In this document: one piece after another, positions 43,802 to 52,596 of the stretch
Position numbering within the stretch: position 1 is the stretch's first letter
Layout of the letters: every line of letters begins with the position of its first letter
Origin: Paenibacillus physcomitrellae
Lineage (GTDB): Bacteria; Bacillota; Bacilli; Paenibacillales; Paenibacillaceae
Assembly (NCBI RefSeq): GCF_002240225.1
Contig: NZ_CP022584.1
Coordinates: forward strand, 434,001-498,000
Direction: 5' to 3'
Length of the DNA: 64,000 nucleotides
Notes under the pieces: model-generated
Told to the model about the DNA's origin: nothing
Seen by the model: the letters and a program-made list of their open reading frames with translations, nothing else
Database searches by the model: none
Translations under genes and position numbers: made by a program

Positions 43802-45121
43802 ATGGAGAATGAGCAGCTGAATCGTAAGGAAGAAATGGCAGCAGCGGCAGTGTGGTACGGAAGCCCAAGCACGGAGGAAGAGATTAAAAGAGGCAAGGAA
43901 GGATCGGGATTTCAGCTTCGCGGAGGCCTTCCCTATACTCAGAATAAGATCAGGCTGAAACGGCCTGTCCGAATCGCCTTTCTGGGCGGCTCGATTACGG
44001 AAGGAGCGGGAGCTTCCCAGGCGGAAGACACCAGCTGGAGGGCATTAACCGGCCAATATTTGAGCGAGCGGCTGGGGGGCGAGATGGTAAGCTGTGTCAA
44101 TGCCGGGGTTGGTGGGACCAATTCGGTATTTGGCGCCCATCGGCTGTATGAGCACGTCCTCAGCCAGCGGCCGATTGACCTGCTGTTTGTAGAGTTTAGC
44201 GTCAATGACGGCAATGACCAGCTGGAGCAGGCAGAGTCTATTCGGGGGATGGAAGGCATCGTCCGGCAGATGAAGCGGTTGTCTCCGCAGACCGATCTTT
44301 GTTTCGTGTACACCGCATCAGAGCGGAACTTAAGTTCGGAAATGCCGAAGTATATTGCAGTCCATGAGCACGTAGCTGAACATTATCATCTTTCCAGTGT
44401 GAATTTCGCGCGAAAGGTCTACGATTTGCTTCAAGAAGAAGACACCGAATGGACCGATCTGGCACCGGATACCTATCACCCGAACGATGCTGGTCATGCG
44501 TTATATGCCGAGTATATGAAGGAGTATCTGGATAGAGCGTTATTCGGAGAATCCACGATTGGAGATGTGAAGGAGGAAGAAGCTGTTCCCGAGCCGATCG
44601 AGGAATCCAATTACGAATATGCAGGAACTCGGTCTGTATCAAACTGGGAAGAAGGAAGAGGGCACCTTCCGGCACGGCGGGAAGAAGGGGGGCGAAACGC
44701 CTCCACATCAGATGTTTTGGTTCTGCCTATCCCCCGGATTCGGCTGATCAGCCGAACAGGCTGGAAGCGCAGCAAGCTGGAGGCCAACGAACCGCTGATG
44801 AACTGGAGGTACGATACGGAGCACCTGTTTACGGAGCAGGAAGACGCCGATCTTACGTTCGAAGCGTGGGGCCAGAGCGCCGGTGTTACGATGCTGTACG
44901 GGCCGGATTCCGGCATCTTTGAATTCTCTATTAACGGAGGAACATTTGTGGAGGTGAATCTGTTTGATGAATGGTGTCCACTTGCTTATCGTCCGGTAAG
45001 TGTGCTGTTCCCAATTCAGACTGAAAGGGGGCCAATGACGATTACGCTGCGGAATACGGGACGCAGAGACCAGCGAAGCCGCGGAACCCGGCTCATGATC
45101 CTGCGGCTGCTCGTGAATTAA
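43802..45121 (+). CDS. SGNH/GDSL hydrolase, probable carbohydrate esterase
   Basis: A 439-residue protein. The SGNH domain has Ser64 in FLGGSITEGAG, glycine and asparagine blocks (NAGVGGTNS, VEFSVNDG), and Asp223/His226 in APDTYHPNDAGH. A C-terminal region (about 300-439) adds a beta-rich domain. There is no signal peptide. Such enzymes remove acetyl groups from hemicellulose oligosaccharides. ATG 43802 follows GGGGAGGA. It follows the first importer, so it likely acts on the same imported sugars. Confidence 0.85.
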   Translation: MENEQLNRKEEMAAAAVWYGSPSTEEEIKRGKEGSGFQLRGGLPYTQNKIRLKRPVRIAFLGGSITEGAGASQAEDTSWRALTGQYLSERLGGEMVSCVNAGVGGTNSVFGAHRLYEHVLSQRPIDLLFVEFSVNDGNDQLEQAESIRGMEGIVRQMKRLSPQTDLCFVYTASERNLSSEMPKYIAVHEHVAEHYHLSSVNFARKVYDLLQEEDTEWTDLAPDTYHPNDAGHALYAEYMKEYLDRALFGESTIGDVKEEEAVPEPIEESNYEYAGTRSVSNWEEGRGHLPARREEGGRNASTSDVLVLPIPRIRLISRTGWKRSKLEANEPLMNWRYDTEHLFTEQEDADLTFEAWGQSAGVTMLYGPDSGIFEFSINGGTFVEVNLFDEWCPLAYRPVSVLFPIQTERGPMTITLRNTGRRDQRSRGTRLMILRLLVN

Positions 45122-45161
45122 GGTTATTCGGCGGGATCTGCCTGCAGCGATCCAAATAAAA

Positions 45162-45203
45162 ATCCGTCCACACAGTTGTCTGTGCGGACGGATATCTTTT
45201 TTT
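45162..45203. terminator. Bidirectional terminator between converging genes
   Basis: ATCCGTCC-ACACAG and CTGTGC-GGACGGAT arms end in ATCTTTTTTT on the plus strand and TTTTTATTT on the minus strand. Confidence 0.88.
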
Positions 45204-45233
45204 CGTGAAAGGAAATTTCTTAATCCTCGGGGA

Positions 45234-46124
45234 TCAGCTTTTGATCGCGCCCATCATCATCCCTTTAACGAAATACTTCTGGACAAACGGATAAACCATA
45301 ATGATCGGCAGTGTAGCGACCATGGTCGTAGCCATCCGGATACTTTCCGTAGAGACCGGAATTTGCTTCGAGCTTTGCGCAAGCTGCTGGGCATCGGACA
45401 TCATGCCTGCGGTCTGGTATTGGTTCAGGATCTTCACCAGGACGGCCTGCAGCGTCTTAAGGTTTGGTTTGTAGGTGTATACATAGGAATCGTACCAGGA
45501 GTTCCAGTGGCCGATGGCCAGAAACAAGCCGATCGTGGCAAGCACCGGCACACAGAGCGGCATGACGATCCGGAAGAAGATCTGCAGATCGTTGGCACCG
45601 TCAATTTTGGCGGATTCTTCGACTTCGCCGGGAATCTGCTCGATAAAGGTGCGAACCAGGATCATCAGGAACACGCCGATCAAGCCCGGGAAGATGAACA
45701 CCCAGAACGAGTCGATCAGGCCAACGGATTTAATGACCATGTAAGTAGGAATAAGACCGCCGCCAAAGTACATCGTGAACACAAAGAAGAAGGAGAAGTA
45801 CTTCCAGCCAAGCAAATAACGTTTGCTTAGCGAATAAGCCAGCATGGAGATGCAGAACATCGATAAGGCCGTTCCGATGATGGTTCGGAGCACCGTAACC
45901 TGCAGCGCGCTCCAGATTTCAGGATTCCGGAAGATCGTCCGGTAGCTTTCAAAGGTAAGCGATCTCGGCCAGAAATATAAATTCCCGCGAAGCGTGTCGG
46001 TTGCATCGTTCAGGGAGATCACCAGGATGTTCCAGAACGGATAGAAGGTAACGACGAAGATGCCTGCCAGGAAAATATACAGCGCCGCATCAAATAAACG
46101 TTCGCCAAAAGTTTTGCTGTTCAT
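45234..46124 (-). CDS. Carbohydrate ABC permease (YtcP type), second importer
   Basis: A 296-residue MalG-like permease, with MYFGGGLIPTYMVIKSVGL and the EAA loop EVEESAKIDGANDLQIFFRIVMPLCVP. ATG 46124 follows GGAGGGACC on the minus strand; an in-frame upstream start has no site. It lies 22 bases after its partner permease. Its binding protein is probably the lipoprotein at 50832, on the other side of the two-component genes. Confidence 0.92.
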   Translation of the reverse strand: MNSKTFGERLFDAALYIFLAGIFVVTFYPFWNILVISLNDATDTLRGNLYFWPRSLTFESYRTIFRNPEIWSALQVTVLRTIIGTALSMFCISMLAYSLSKRYLLGWKYFSFFFVFTMYFGGGLIPTYMVIKSVGLIDSFWVFIFPGLIGVFLMILVRTFIEQIPGEVEESAKIDGANDLQIFFRIVMPLCVPVLATIGLFLAIGHWNSWYDSYVYTYKPNLKTLQAVLVKILNQYQTAGMMSDAQQLAQSSKQIPVSTESIRMATTMVATLPIIMVYPFVQKYFVKGMMMGAIKS

Positions 46125-46146
46125 ATGAGGTCCCTCCGGTGTAAGT

Positions 46147-47127
46147 TTAGAATAGGGAGTGTCCATTCACTCGTTTGGCAATGAAATTGACAATAACTAC
46201 GATAATGAAGGCAACTACGGAACTGAACATGCCTACTGCGGAAGCATAGGAGAACATGCCGTTCTGAATCCCGTAGCGGAAGGAATACGTCGACAATACA
46301 TCCGAATAATCCTTGGTCAAATCATTGCCAAGCAGGAAGTGCTGGTCAAAGCCCGCATTCAGGATGCCGCCAAGCGCCAGAATCAGCAGAATGACAATCG
46401 TTGGTTTTAAGTGCGGCAGTGTAATATACCGGATTTGTTTAAACCGGTTAGCGCCGTCAACCTTAGCAGCCTCGTAAAGCTCCGGATTGATGGAAGAAAT
46501 GGCGGCCAGATACATAATGGAGCTGTAGCCCATGTCTTTCCAAGTGTTGCCCAAGGCGACAATCCACCAGAAATATTTGCCGTGCTGCAGGAACAGGACG
46601 CTTTCGTTCGTAATATGCAGGAACTTGAGCAGACCGTTGATCGCTCCGTCAGAGGACAGCAGTGTCACGATAATGTTCGCGGCGATAACCCAGGAGATGA
46701 AATAGGGCAAATAGGATGCGGTCTGAACGGTTTTCTTGAAGGCTACGTTCTTGATTTCGTTGATGGCGATGGCGATCAGGATCGGCATCGGGAACGAGAA
46801 GAGCAGGGTAATGAGGGTAGATGCCAGCGTATTCCGCATGATGAGCAGGAAGTCGCCGTTGCTGAAGAAATAATCGAACCACTTGAACCCTACGAATTCG
46901 CTGCTAAATAAAGTCTGCCAAAATGCGCCCAGTGTCGGCTGGTAGTTAACGAAAGACATGTACAATCCGACCATCGGCGTATAGGCGAAAATGAGCGCCC
47001 ATATGACGGCGGGCAGCATCATCAGGAAGAGGAATTTTTGCTGCTTGAACTTCATCCAGGTTTTTCGCTGAGGGATCGCAAGAGCCGGTACTTGCGGGTT
47101 CTCTCGCACTTTTGTAAAGGTTTTCAT
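46147..47127 (-). CDS. Carbohydrate ABC permease (LplB type), second importer
   Basis: A 326-residue permease with six helices. FAYTPMVGLYMSFVNYQPTLG near the first periplasmic loop and LYEAAKVDGANRFKQIRYITLPHL (EAA loop) define the LplB type. ATG 47127 follows a weak GCGAGGTG. It is divergent from the response regulator gene and should share a control region with it. Confidence 0.92.
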   Translation of the reverse strand: MKTFTKVRENPQVPALAIPQRKTWMKFKQQKFLFLMMLPAVIWALIFAYTPMVGLYMSFVNYQPTLGAFWQTLFSSEFVGFKWFDYFFSNGDFLLIMRNTLASTLITLLFSFPMPILIAIAINEIKNVAFKKTVQTASYLPYFISWVIAANIIVTLLSSDGAINGLLKFLHITNESVLFLQHGKYFWWIVALGNTWKDMGYSSIMYLAAISSINPELYEAAKVDGANRFKQIRYITLPHLKPTIVILLILALGGILNAGFDQHFLLGNDLTKDYSDVLSTYSFRYGIQNGMFSYASAVGMFSSVVAFIIVVIVNFIAKRVNGHSLF

Positions 47128-47255
47128 TTTGCTGCACCTCGCAATCTCAAGTTACTTAAAATTATAGGACCGGCCAAAAAGCAGTGTCGATATGACATTC
47201 TAACGAATGATACTTGAAAATAACTTTCATACGAAAGGACGATTAAAGGATTTTC

Positions 47256-47271
47256 ATGTAAGCGCTATAAT
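47256..47271. promoter_or_regulatory. Cre-like site overlapping a -10
   Basis: The 16-mer ATGTAAGCGCTATAAT matches 10 of 11 defined cre positions, and its last six bases are a perfect TATAAT for the response regulator gene. CcpA binding here would block the promoter. Confidence 0.6.
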
Positions 47272-47300
47272 AATAGCGACGAAGCGGGGGAGGGACAGCT

Positions 47301-48887
47301 ATGTACAGCATATTTCTGGTCGATGACGAGACGCTTGAGCTTGAAATGATGCGGGATTATATACGTTGGGAAGAAATGGGGATTTATGTGGCCGGGACGG
47401 CCATCAACGGCAAGGATGCTTTGGAGAAGATTGAGGTGATGCAGCCTGACATCGTCTTGACGGATGTGCAAATGCCCATCATGAACGGGATTGATCTGGC
47501 CAAGCTGGTCCGTGAAAGGTACGACTGGATGCAGCTTGTATTTCTGACCGGCCATGATGAATTTACTTATGTCAAATCGGCACTTAACGTAGGCGCTGTA
47601 GGTTATTTGCTGAAACCGCTCGACTTGACTGAAATCGTGGCGGTTATGGAGAGGGTGAAGCAGCAATGCGAGGAGGTCCGTCTCAAGAACCGCTCTATCC
47701 AGGCAGCCAAAGCCAATATCTTCAAAGAACTGCTGTTTGAGCGCAGCACGGATAGAATAGATAACCTGAAATCGAGCTTCTGCAAGCTGGCTCGCAGGCA
47801 GGAGGCCGGAACTTACTGCTTGCTGCTGTGCGACATCCATCCGGGAGCCCAGGGGGATGGAACCGTTATGGAAGAGGCGGTCAAAGCCTTCACCTCCTTG
47901 GCGGAACGTTTCCTGGCAGGAGAGAAGCTGGCTGGTATGACCGTCGTGATTCGCGACAGTGAAGTGGGGATTTTTCTGGACTGCAGCTCGGAAACGGCAA
48001 CTGAAACGGGTACGGGAACTTCGCTGAAGGCTGGACATTCTGCCGTCTTCCGGATCGCTGAGCGCTGGTCGTCTTTTCTGCAGGAAAATGCCGATTTTCC
48101 GGTTACCATTGCTGTTAACGAGAAGGCCGCCGGGCTGTCTGATCTGGCGGAACTCTATGAACAGAGCAAGCAAATTCTGGCCGATCAATTCTACGTGGGA
48201 GAAGGTAAAGTGATTTCGCAGTCGGAGAATCGCACACCGTTCCACGATGAATTAATGCCGCCGTTTCCGTCCGAGCGCTGGCTAGAGGCGGTCAACCAGC
48301 TGGACGCCGAGAAAGCCCGCGAGCTTGTCCATGAATATACGGCAGGGTTGATCCGGCTGCGTGCAGGCCGCAAAGCGGTGTGCGATTGGGCTCTGCAGCT
48401 CATTGGCCGACTGGAAGAGGAAATTCTGCATCAATCGGCCGGCGGGTATGAGAGAGGCGAAATGTATTATTCCATCTACAACTGCCGGACGATTCAGCAG
48501 ATTGAGTCCATCGTTCTTAAGACAGCCGAAGAGACGATGGAGCGGCTCGGTGAACGGTTTATGGATAAAAATGCCAAGCTGGTTCACCAGGTTTGCAGCC
48601 TGATTGATCAAACCTATCACGAGCCCATTACCATCAATAGTTTATCTGATCAGGTCTATCTGTCTCCGAATTATTTGAGGTCGATCTTTAAAGAGAAGAC
48701 AGGGATGACCATTCATGATTATTTGACGAAGATCCGGCTGGATAAAGCCAAGCTGCTGCTGGCGGACGGTTCCCTGAAGGTTCAGGATATAGCGCAGAGG
48801 GTCGGTTATGAAAGCACTTCGTATTTTATTTCCTTATTCCTAAAGAACCAGGGAGTTACGCCGAATGAATACCGAAAGAGTCTATAA
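47301..48887 (+). CDS. YesN-type response regulator with AraC output
   Basis: A 528-residue regulator. The receiver has acidic residues Asp8/Asp9 and phospho-acceptor Asp55 in DIVLTDVQMP. The C-terminal AraC domain runs from PITINSLSDQVYLSPNYLRSIF to YESTSYFISLFLKNQGVTPNEYR. A middle region of about 290 residues is typical of long YesN proteins. Start ATG 47301 follows GGGGGAGGG. It overlaps the kinase gene by 23 bases, so the two are translationally coupled. Targets are probably the flanking permease and lipoprotein genes. Confidence 0.94.
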   Translation: MYSIFLVDDETLELEMMRDYIRWEEMGIYVAGTAINGKDALEKIEVMQPDIVLTDVQMPIMNGIDLAKLVRERYDWMQLVFLTGHDEFTYVKSALNVGAVGYLLKPLDLTEIVAVMERVKQQCEEVRLKNRSIQAAKANIFKELLFERSTDRIDNLKSSFCKLARRQEAGTYCLLLCDIHPGAQGDGTVMEEAVKAFTSLAERFLAGEKLAGMTVVIRDSEVGIFLDCSSETATETGTGTSLKAGHSAVFRIAERWSSFLQENADFPVTIAVNEKAAGLSDLAELYEQSKQILADQFYVGEGKVISQSENRTPFHDELMPPFPSERWLEAVNQLDAEKARELVHEYTAGLIRLRAGRKAVCDWALQLIGRLEEEILHQSAGGYERGEMYYSIYNCRTIQQIESIVLKTAEETMERLGERFMDKNAKLVHQVCSLIDQTYHEPITINSLSDQVYLSPNYLRSIFKEKTGMTIHDYLTKIRLDKAKLLLADGSLKVQDIAQRVGYESTSYFISLFLKNQGVTPNEYRKSL

Positions 48888-50685
48888 ACCAGTGAAGGAT
48901 AAGCCCGTGAAAGGACATCCCGGCGCCCGAAGACGACGTTTCTCGCTGCTGCAGAAAGGGGCGTTTGCGAACCTGCCCCTTCGAAACAAGTTTTTCTTTA
49001 TTTTTCTGATTGTGCTGATCCTGCCTTTCTCTCTGCTGATTGTTTACTCTTATTCCTCAACAAGAGATACAATCACCCAGCAGACTTACACGAGCCTTGA
49101 CAGCACGCTCGAACAGATTGATACCAACGTGGAGAACCGGTTGGAATATTACAAGCAGTTGTCTACCAGTTTGTATATGGACGCCCAGCTCCGCAACTAT
49201 TTGTCTTCCAATTACGAGGAGGCCTTTTATTATCTGGACGCCTTTGAATATATCAACCGAGTGCTGCCGTCGCTGATGATTCTGAATTCAAATTTGCAGG
49301 GCATTACGATTTATTCCAACAACGAAACCCTTTATACAGACGAACAATACGTCAAACATATGGAAGAGCTTCCGGAACCGATTCGGCAAAGAGCGCTTGA
49401 TGCGGCCGGAGGAACGGTTTATACGCATTCCAGCGATTACAAAGCGGACGATGCGCATATCACATTGGCAAGATCGCTTAGTTATTTCAGTTTGAAGCAT
49501 CCGTACGGCATCTTGACCATGGACATCAACAGCAGCGAGCTGTATTCACTGATTGAGAAGGAGAACAACAATAAAAGCGTCTACATCATAGATGAGAACG
49601 GCGGACTGATCAGTACGGGAGACCAAACCATAACCTCCAGACAGCTGTTTAACATCTATCCGATAGAGGACCAGCTGGCAAATAAAGACGGGGAATTTGA
49701 TGCGGTCATTCATGGGGAAAAGCAATTTTTCACTTATAAGACGCTAAGTAACGGCTGGAAAATCGTCATCACAATCCCTTATAACGAATTGCTTTCGGAC
49801 ACCAACAAGGCAACCACCCATATTATCTGGATTTCAGCGATTGCTATTGCTGCCGCAACCCTGCTGATCTTTGTCACGAGCAAGGTGATCACCAAACGGA
49901 TCGAAATATTGCTGTCCCAGATCCGCAAGGTGGAACGGGGGGATTTCAGGCTGTCCATCAAACCGATGGGCCATGATGAAATCGGCCAATTGTCCTTTGC
50001 GTTCAATAAAATGGCGACGCAGATCCAGTCCCTGATTCATGATGTGTATGAGAAGGAACTGGCAATGAAAGAATCGGAGCTGAACACGCTGCAAGCGCAA
50101 ATTAATCCTCATTTTCTCTATAATACGTTATCATCTATCTCCTCATTGGCTGTTAAAGAAGGGGCGATGCCGGTCTATCAAATGGTCAATTATTTGGCCA
50201 AATATTACCGGGTATCTCTGAATAAAGGCAAACGGATTATTCTGATCGAACAGGAAATCAACCTGATCCGCAACTATGTGGCCATTCAGGCTATCCGGTT
50301 CCCCGACAAGCTGCACATGCATTACGATTTGGATGAATCGCTGTTTGGGAGAACGACGATCAAGCTGATTCTGCAGCCTTTTATCGAAAATTGCATCAAT
50401 CATGCTATTTGGGATGAGAGCGGGATTAACATCATCGTCAAACTTCAGCAGGAGGGCGAGGATATTCTGCTAAGGGTCATTGACGACGGGATCGGAATGA
50501 CGGCTGAACAGCTGGAACGGGCGTTGAGCAAAACGGATAATTTGTCCGGTTATGGCATCAAGAACGTGGATGACCGGATCAAGCTGACCTACGGGGAACG
50601 TTACGGCGTGCACATGTACAGCAGACCGGGCATTGGAACAGCCGTGACCATCCGGATTCCGCTTGATCCGACCGTGGAGCGGTGA
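48865..50685 (+). CDS. YesM-type sensor histidine kinase
   Basis: A 606-residue membrane kinase. The first helix is near residues 39-60 (FFFIFLIVLILPFSLLIVYS), an extracellular sensor follows to a helix near 316-336, then HAMP and the His_kinase domain with His416 in QINPHFLYNT. HATPase_c carries ENCINHAI and IDDGIGM. It phosphorylates the overlapping response regulator. The extracellular sensor may contact the sugar-binding lipoprotein or the sugar (inference from similar systems). Confidence 0.94.
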   Translation: MNTERVYKPVKDKPVKGHPGARRRRFSLLQKGAFANLPLRNKFFFIFLIVLILPFSLLIVYSYSSTRDTITQQTYTSLDSTLEQIDTNVENRLEYYKQLSTSLYMDAQLRNYLSSNYEEAFYYLDAFEYINRVLPSLMILNSNLQGITIYSNNETLYTDEQYVKHMEELPEPIRQRALDAAGGTVYTHSSDYKADDAHITLARSLSYFSLKHPYGILTMDINSSELYSLIEKENNNKSVYIIDENGGLISTGDQTITSRQLFNIYPIEDQLANKDGEFDAVIHGEKQFFTYKTLSNGWKIVITIPYNELLSDTNKATTHIIWISAIAIAAATLLIFVTSKVITKRIEILLSQIRKVERGDFRLSIKPMGHDEIGQLSFAFNKMATQIQSLIHDVYEKELAMKESELNTLQAQINPHFLYNTLSSISSLAVKEGAMPVYQMVNYLAKYYRVSLNKGKRIILIEQEINLIRNYVAIQAIRFPDKLHMHYDLDESLFGRTTIKLILQPFIENCINHAIWDESGINIIVKLQQEGEDILLRVIDDGIGMTAEQLERALSKTDNLSGYGIKNVDDRIKLTYGERYGVHMYSRPGIGTAVTIRIPLDPTVER

Positions 50686-50702
50686 ATAATCAGGTCTACA
50701 GG

Positions 50703-50720
50703 ATGAAAGACGTTTTCCAT
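50703..50720. promoter_or_regulatory. Dyad upstream of the second binding-protein gene
   Basis: ATGAAAGACGTTTTCCAT is a near-palindrome centred on ACGT-like bases. It resembles LacI-family or spaced cre sites but does not fit the standard 16-base cre. Confidence 0.35.
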
Positions 50721-50831
50721 CATGGATTGTAAGATTGCGGTATGGATTATTGGTTCGGGCATTTTTACAATGGACTTGTGTTCAACGTTCACAGCTCACA
50801 GCATTCACGATCAGAAGAAAGGGGTTTTAAG

Positions 50832-52445
50832 ATGAAAAAGATATTGGCAATCGCAGCCGCAGCTTCACTCTTGGTAGCGCTTACGGCATGTGGAAGCGAC
50901 AAGGGTGCATCCTCCGGCGCTTCCGGCGCAAACGCAGAGACAGACACAGGGCCGATTACATTGACCTGGTTTGACAAAAACACGGGAGATGCTTTTAACA
51001 ACCCTGTTGCGAAAGCGATTACAGAGAAGACGGGAGTGACGATTGAAGTACAGCAGCCTACCGGCAACCCGGCGGAGAAATTGAATTTGATGCTGGCAAG
51101 TAATGATTTGCCGGATGTCGTGATGCTGGATCGTGGAAGCGATATCATGAATAAATATATTTCTTCCGGCGCGATTATTCCGCTGAATGACCTGATTGAT
51201 AAATATGCGCCGCATATTAAAGAAATGTACGGAGATACGCTGAAGAAAACCCGAAGCGAAGACGGCAAGAACTACTATTTCGCTAACTGGTATGGACTGG
51301 AGCAATATCCGGTGTTCGGATTCATGATGCGCATGGATCTTATGAAAGAGCTCGGCGTCGGTGATAAGGTTAACAACGGCGAACCTTTCACAGCGCAGGA
51401 ATTTGAAGATCTGCTGGTTAAGTTCAAAGAGAAATACCCGACCATCGACGGTAAAGAAAGCATCCCGATGACGCTGAACGGCGAGAACATCGGCAGTGTA
51501 ACAGGCACATTTAAAGGGATGTTCGGCATCATGCCTTACTACGAAGAGAACGGCGAGCTGAAGAAAGACATTCGTGATCCGAAATATCTGGAAATGGTGA
51601 AATATTTGAATTCGCTGTACCAAAAAGGATTGCTCGACAAGGAATGGGCGACCTTGAAAACCAAGCAGTATGAGCAAAAGCTGTCCACAGGCAACGTATT
51701 CGCGACTGCCGAAGCGCTCTGGAATGTCGGCAATGCCAATACGGCGCTCAGAGCCACAGTCACCGACCCGGCCCAGCAGGACGACCATCAATTCTACCAA
51801 TACAAGGTGCTTGCTCCCGGCATCGGTCCAGATCAAACGACTTATGGCCCTAAGAGCTCCCTCGGCTGGGACGGCATCGCAATTACCAAAACCAACAAAG
51901 ATCCGGTCAGAACGATCAAGCTGCTTGATTTCCTTGCCAGTGAAGAAGGACAATACTTGCTGATGTGGGGCATTGAAGGCAAGGACTGGGACATGAAGGA
52001 CGGCAAACACGTACCGCGCCAAGAGACGCTTGATGCCTTCAAGAAGAATTGGGATGAAGCTTCCCGCACAACCGGTATCCGCAAATGGACTTGGATGGTC
52101 AAGAATGGCCCGGGCTCGGATGGCACACCGTATGACCTGATCGGCCGTTATTCCTCGGATCCGGTAACGGATCTGGCGATCAAGAACCTGGCCGACACTT
52201 CTTTCGATACAGCACCATATGACAGCCTGGGACCTGACGGCGGTACACCTGAAGCAATCATGGAGACTAAAGTCAATGACACGATCAATAAATATTTCCT
52301 GAAGATGGCGCTGGCTCCTTCTACGGATCAAGTAACGGATTTGTACAACCAAATGATCAAAGAAGTGGATGCAGCCGGTCTGCCGAAGCTGGAGAAGATC
52401 TATACCGATAACTATAAAAAACGTCAAGAGCTGTGGAACAGCTAA
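50832..52445 (+). CDS. Sugar-binding lipoprotein, second importer
   Basis: A 537-residue lipoprotein with lipobox ALTAC and Cys20 as anchor, then a Ser/Gly/Ala linker. The body has ASNDLPDVVMLD and IIPLNDLIDKYAPHI, the LplA/YtcQ family pattern. ATG 50832 follows AGAAAGGGG. It is oriented with the YesMN genes, opposite to the permeases at 45-47 kb; those lack another binding protein, so the three probably form one importer. Confidence 0.92.
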   Translation: MKKILAIAAAASLLVALTACGSDKGASSGASGANAETDTGPITLTWFDKNTGDAFNNPVAKAITEKTGVTIEVQQPTGNPAEKLNLMLASNDLPDVVMLDRGSDIMNKYISSGAIIPLNDLIDKYAPHIKEMYGDTLKKTRSEDGKNYYFANWYGLEQYPVFGFMMRMDLMKELGVGDKVNNGEPFTAQEFEDLLVKFKEKYPTIDGKESIPMTLNGENIGSVTGTFKGMFGIMPYYEENGELKKDIRDPKYLEMVKYLNSLYQKGLLDKEWATLKTKQYEQKLSTGNVFATAEALWNVGNANTALRATVTDPAQQDDHQFYQYKVLAPGIGPDQTTYGPKSSLGWDGIAITKTNKDPVRTIKLLDFLASEEGQYLLMWGIEGKDWDMKDGKHVPRQETLDAFKKNWDEASRTTGIRKWTWMVKNGPGSDGTPYDLIGRYSSDPVTDLAIKNLADTSFDTAPYDSLGPDGGTPEAIMETKVNDTINKYFLKMALAPSTDQVTDLYNQMIKEVDAAGLPKLEKIYTDNYKKRQELWNS

Positions 52446-52522
52446 GCGGCCAAATATGTGAATTTCTAAGCAGCTAAACTTCTAAGCAACTTATCGTACT
52501 TTTGCAAAGGCATTGAGTCAGG

Positions 52523-52561
52523 AAAGGGAGAAGAAGACGTCTGTCTTTCGTCTCCCTTTTT
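52523..52561 (+). terminator. Terminator after the second binding-protein gene
   Basis: AAAGGGAGA and TCTCCCTTT arms with an inner GAAGAC/GTCTTTC pairing, then TTTTTA. Between it and the gene stop lie three CTAAGC copies. Confidence 0.85.
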
Positions 52562-52596
52562 ATTCGGCAGCAGCTACTTAACGAGGGAAGGATTGA

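Noticed and set aside
43656..43896. Minus-strand frames with Val-Leu or Ser-Val dipeptide runs
   Set aside because: They only translate the (CTAACA)7 microsatellite. No start signal or domain supports them.
50865..52427. A 520-codon open frame on the minus strand
   Set aside because: It is antisense to the sugar-binding lipoprotein gene, whose signal peptide, lipobox and family motifs are clear.
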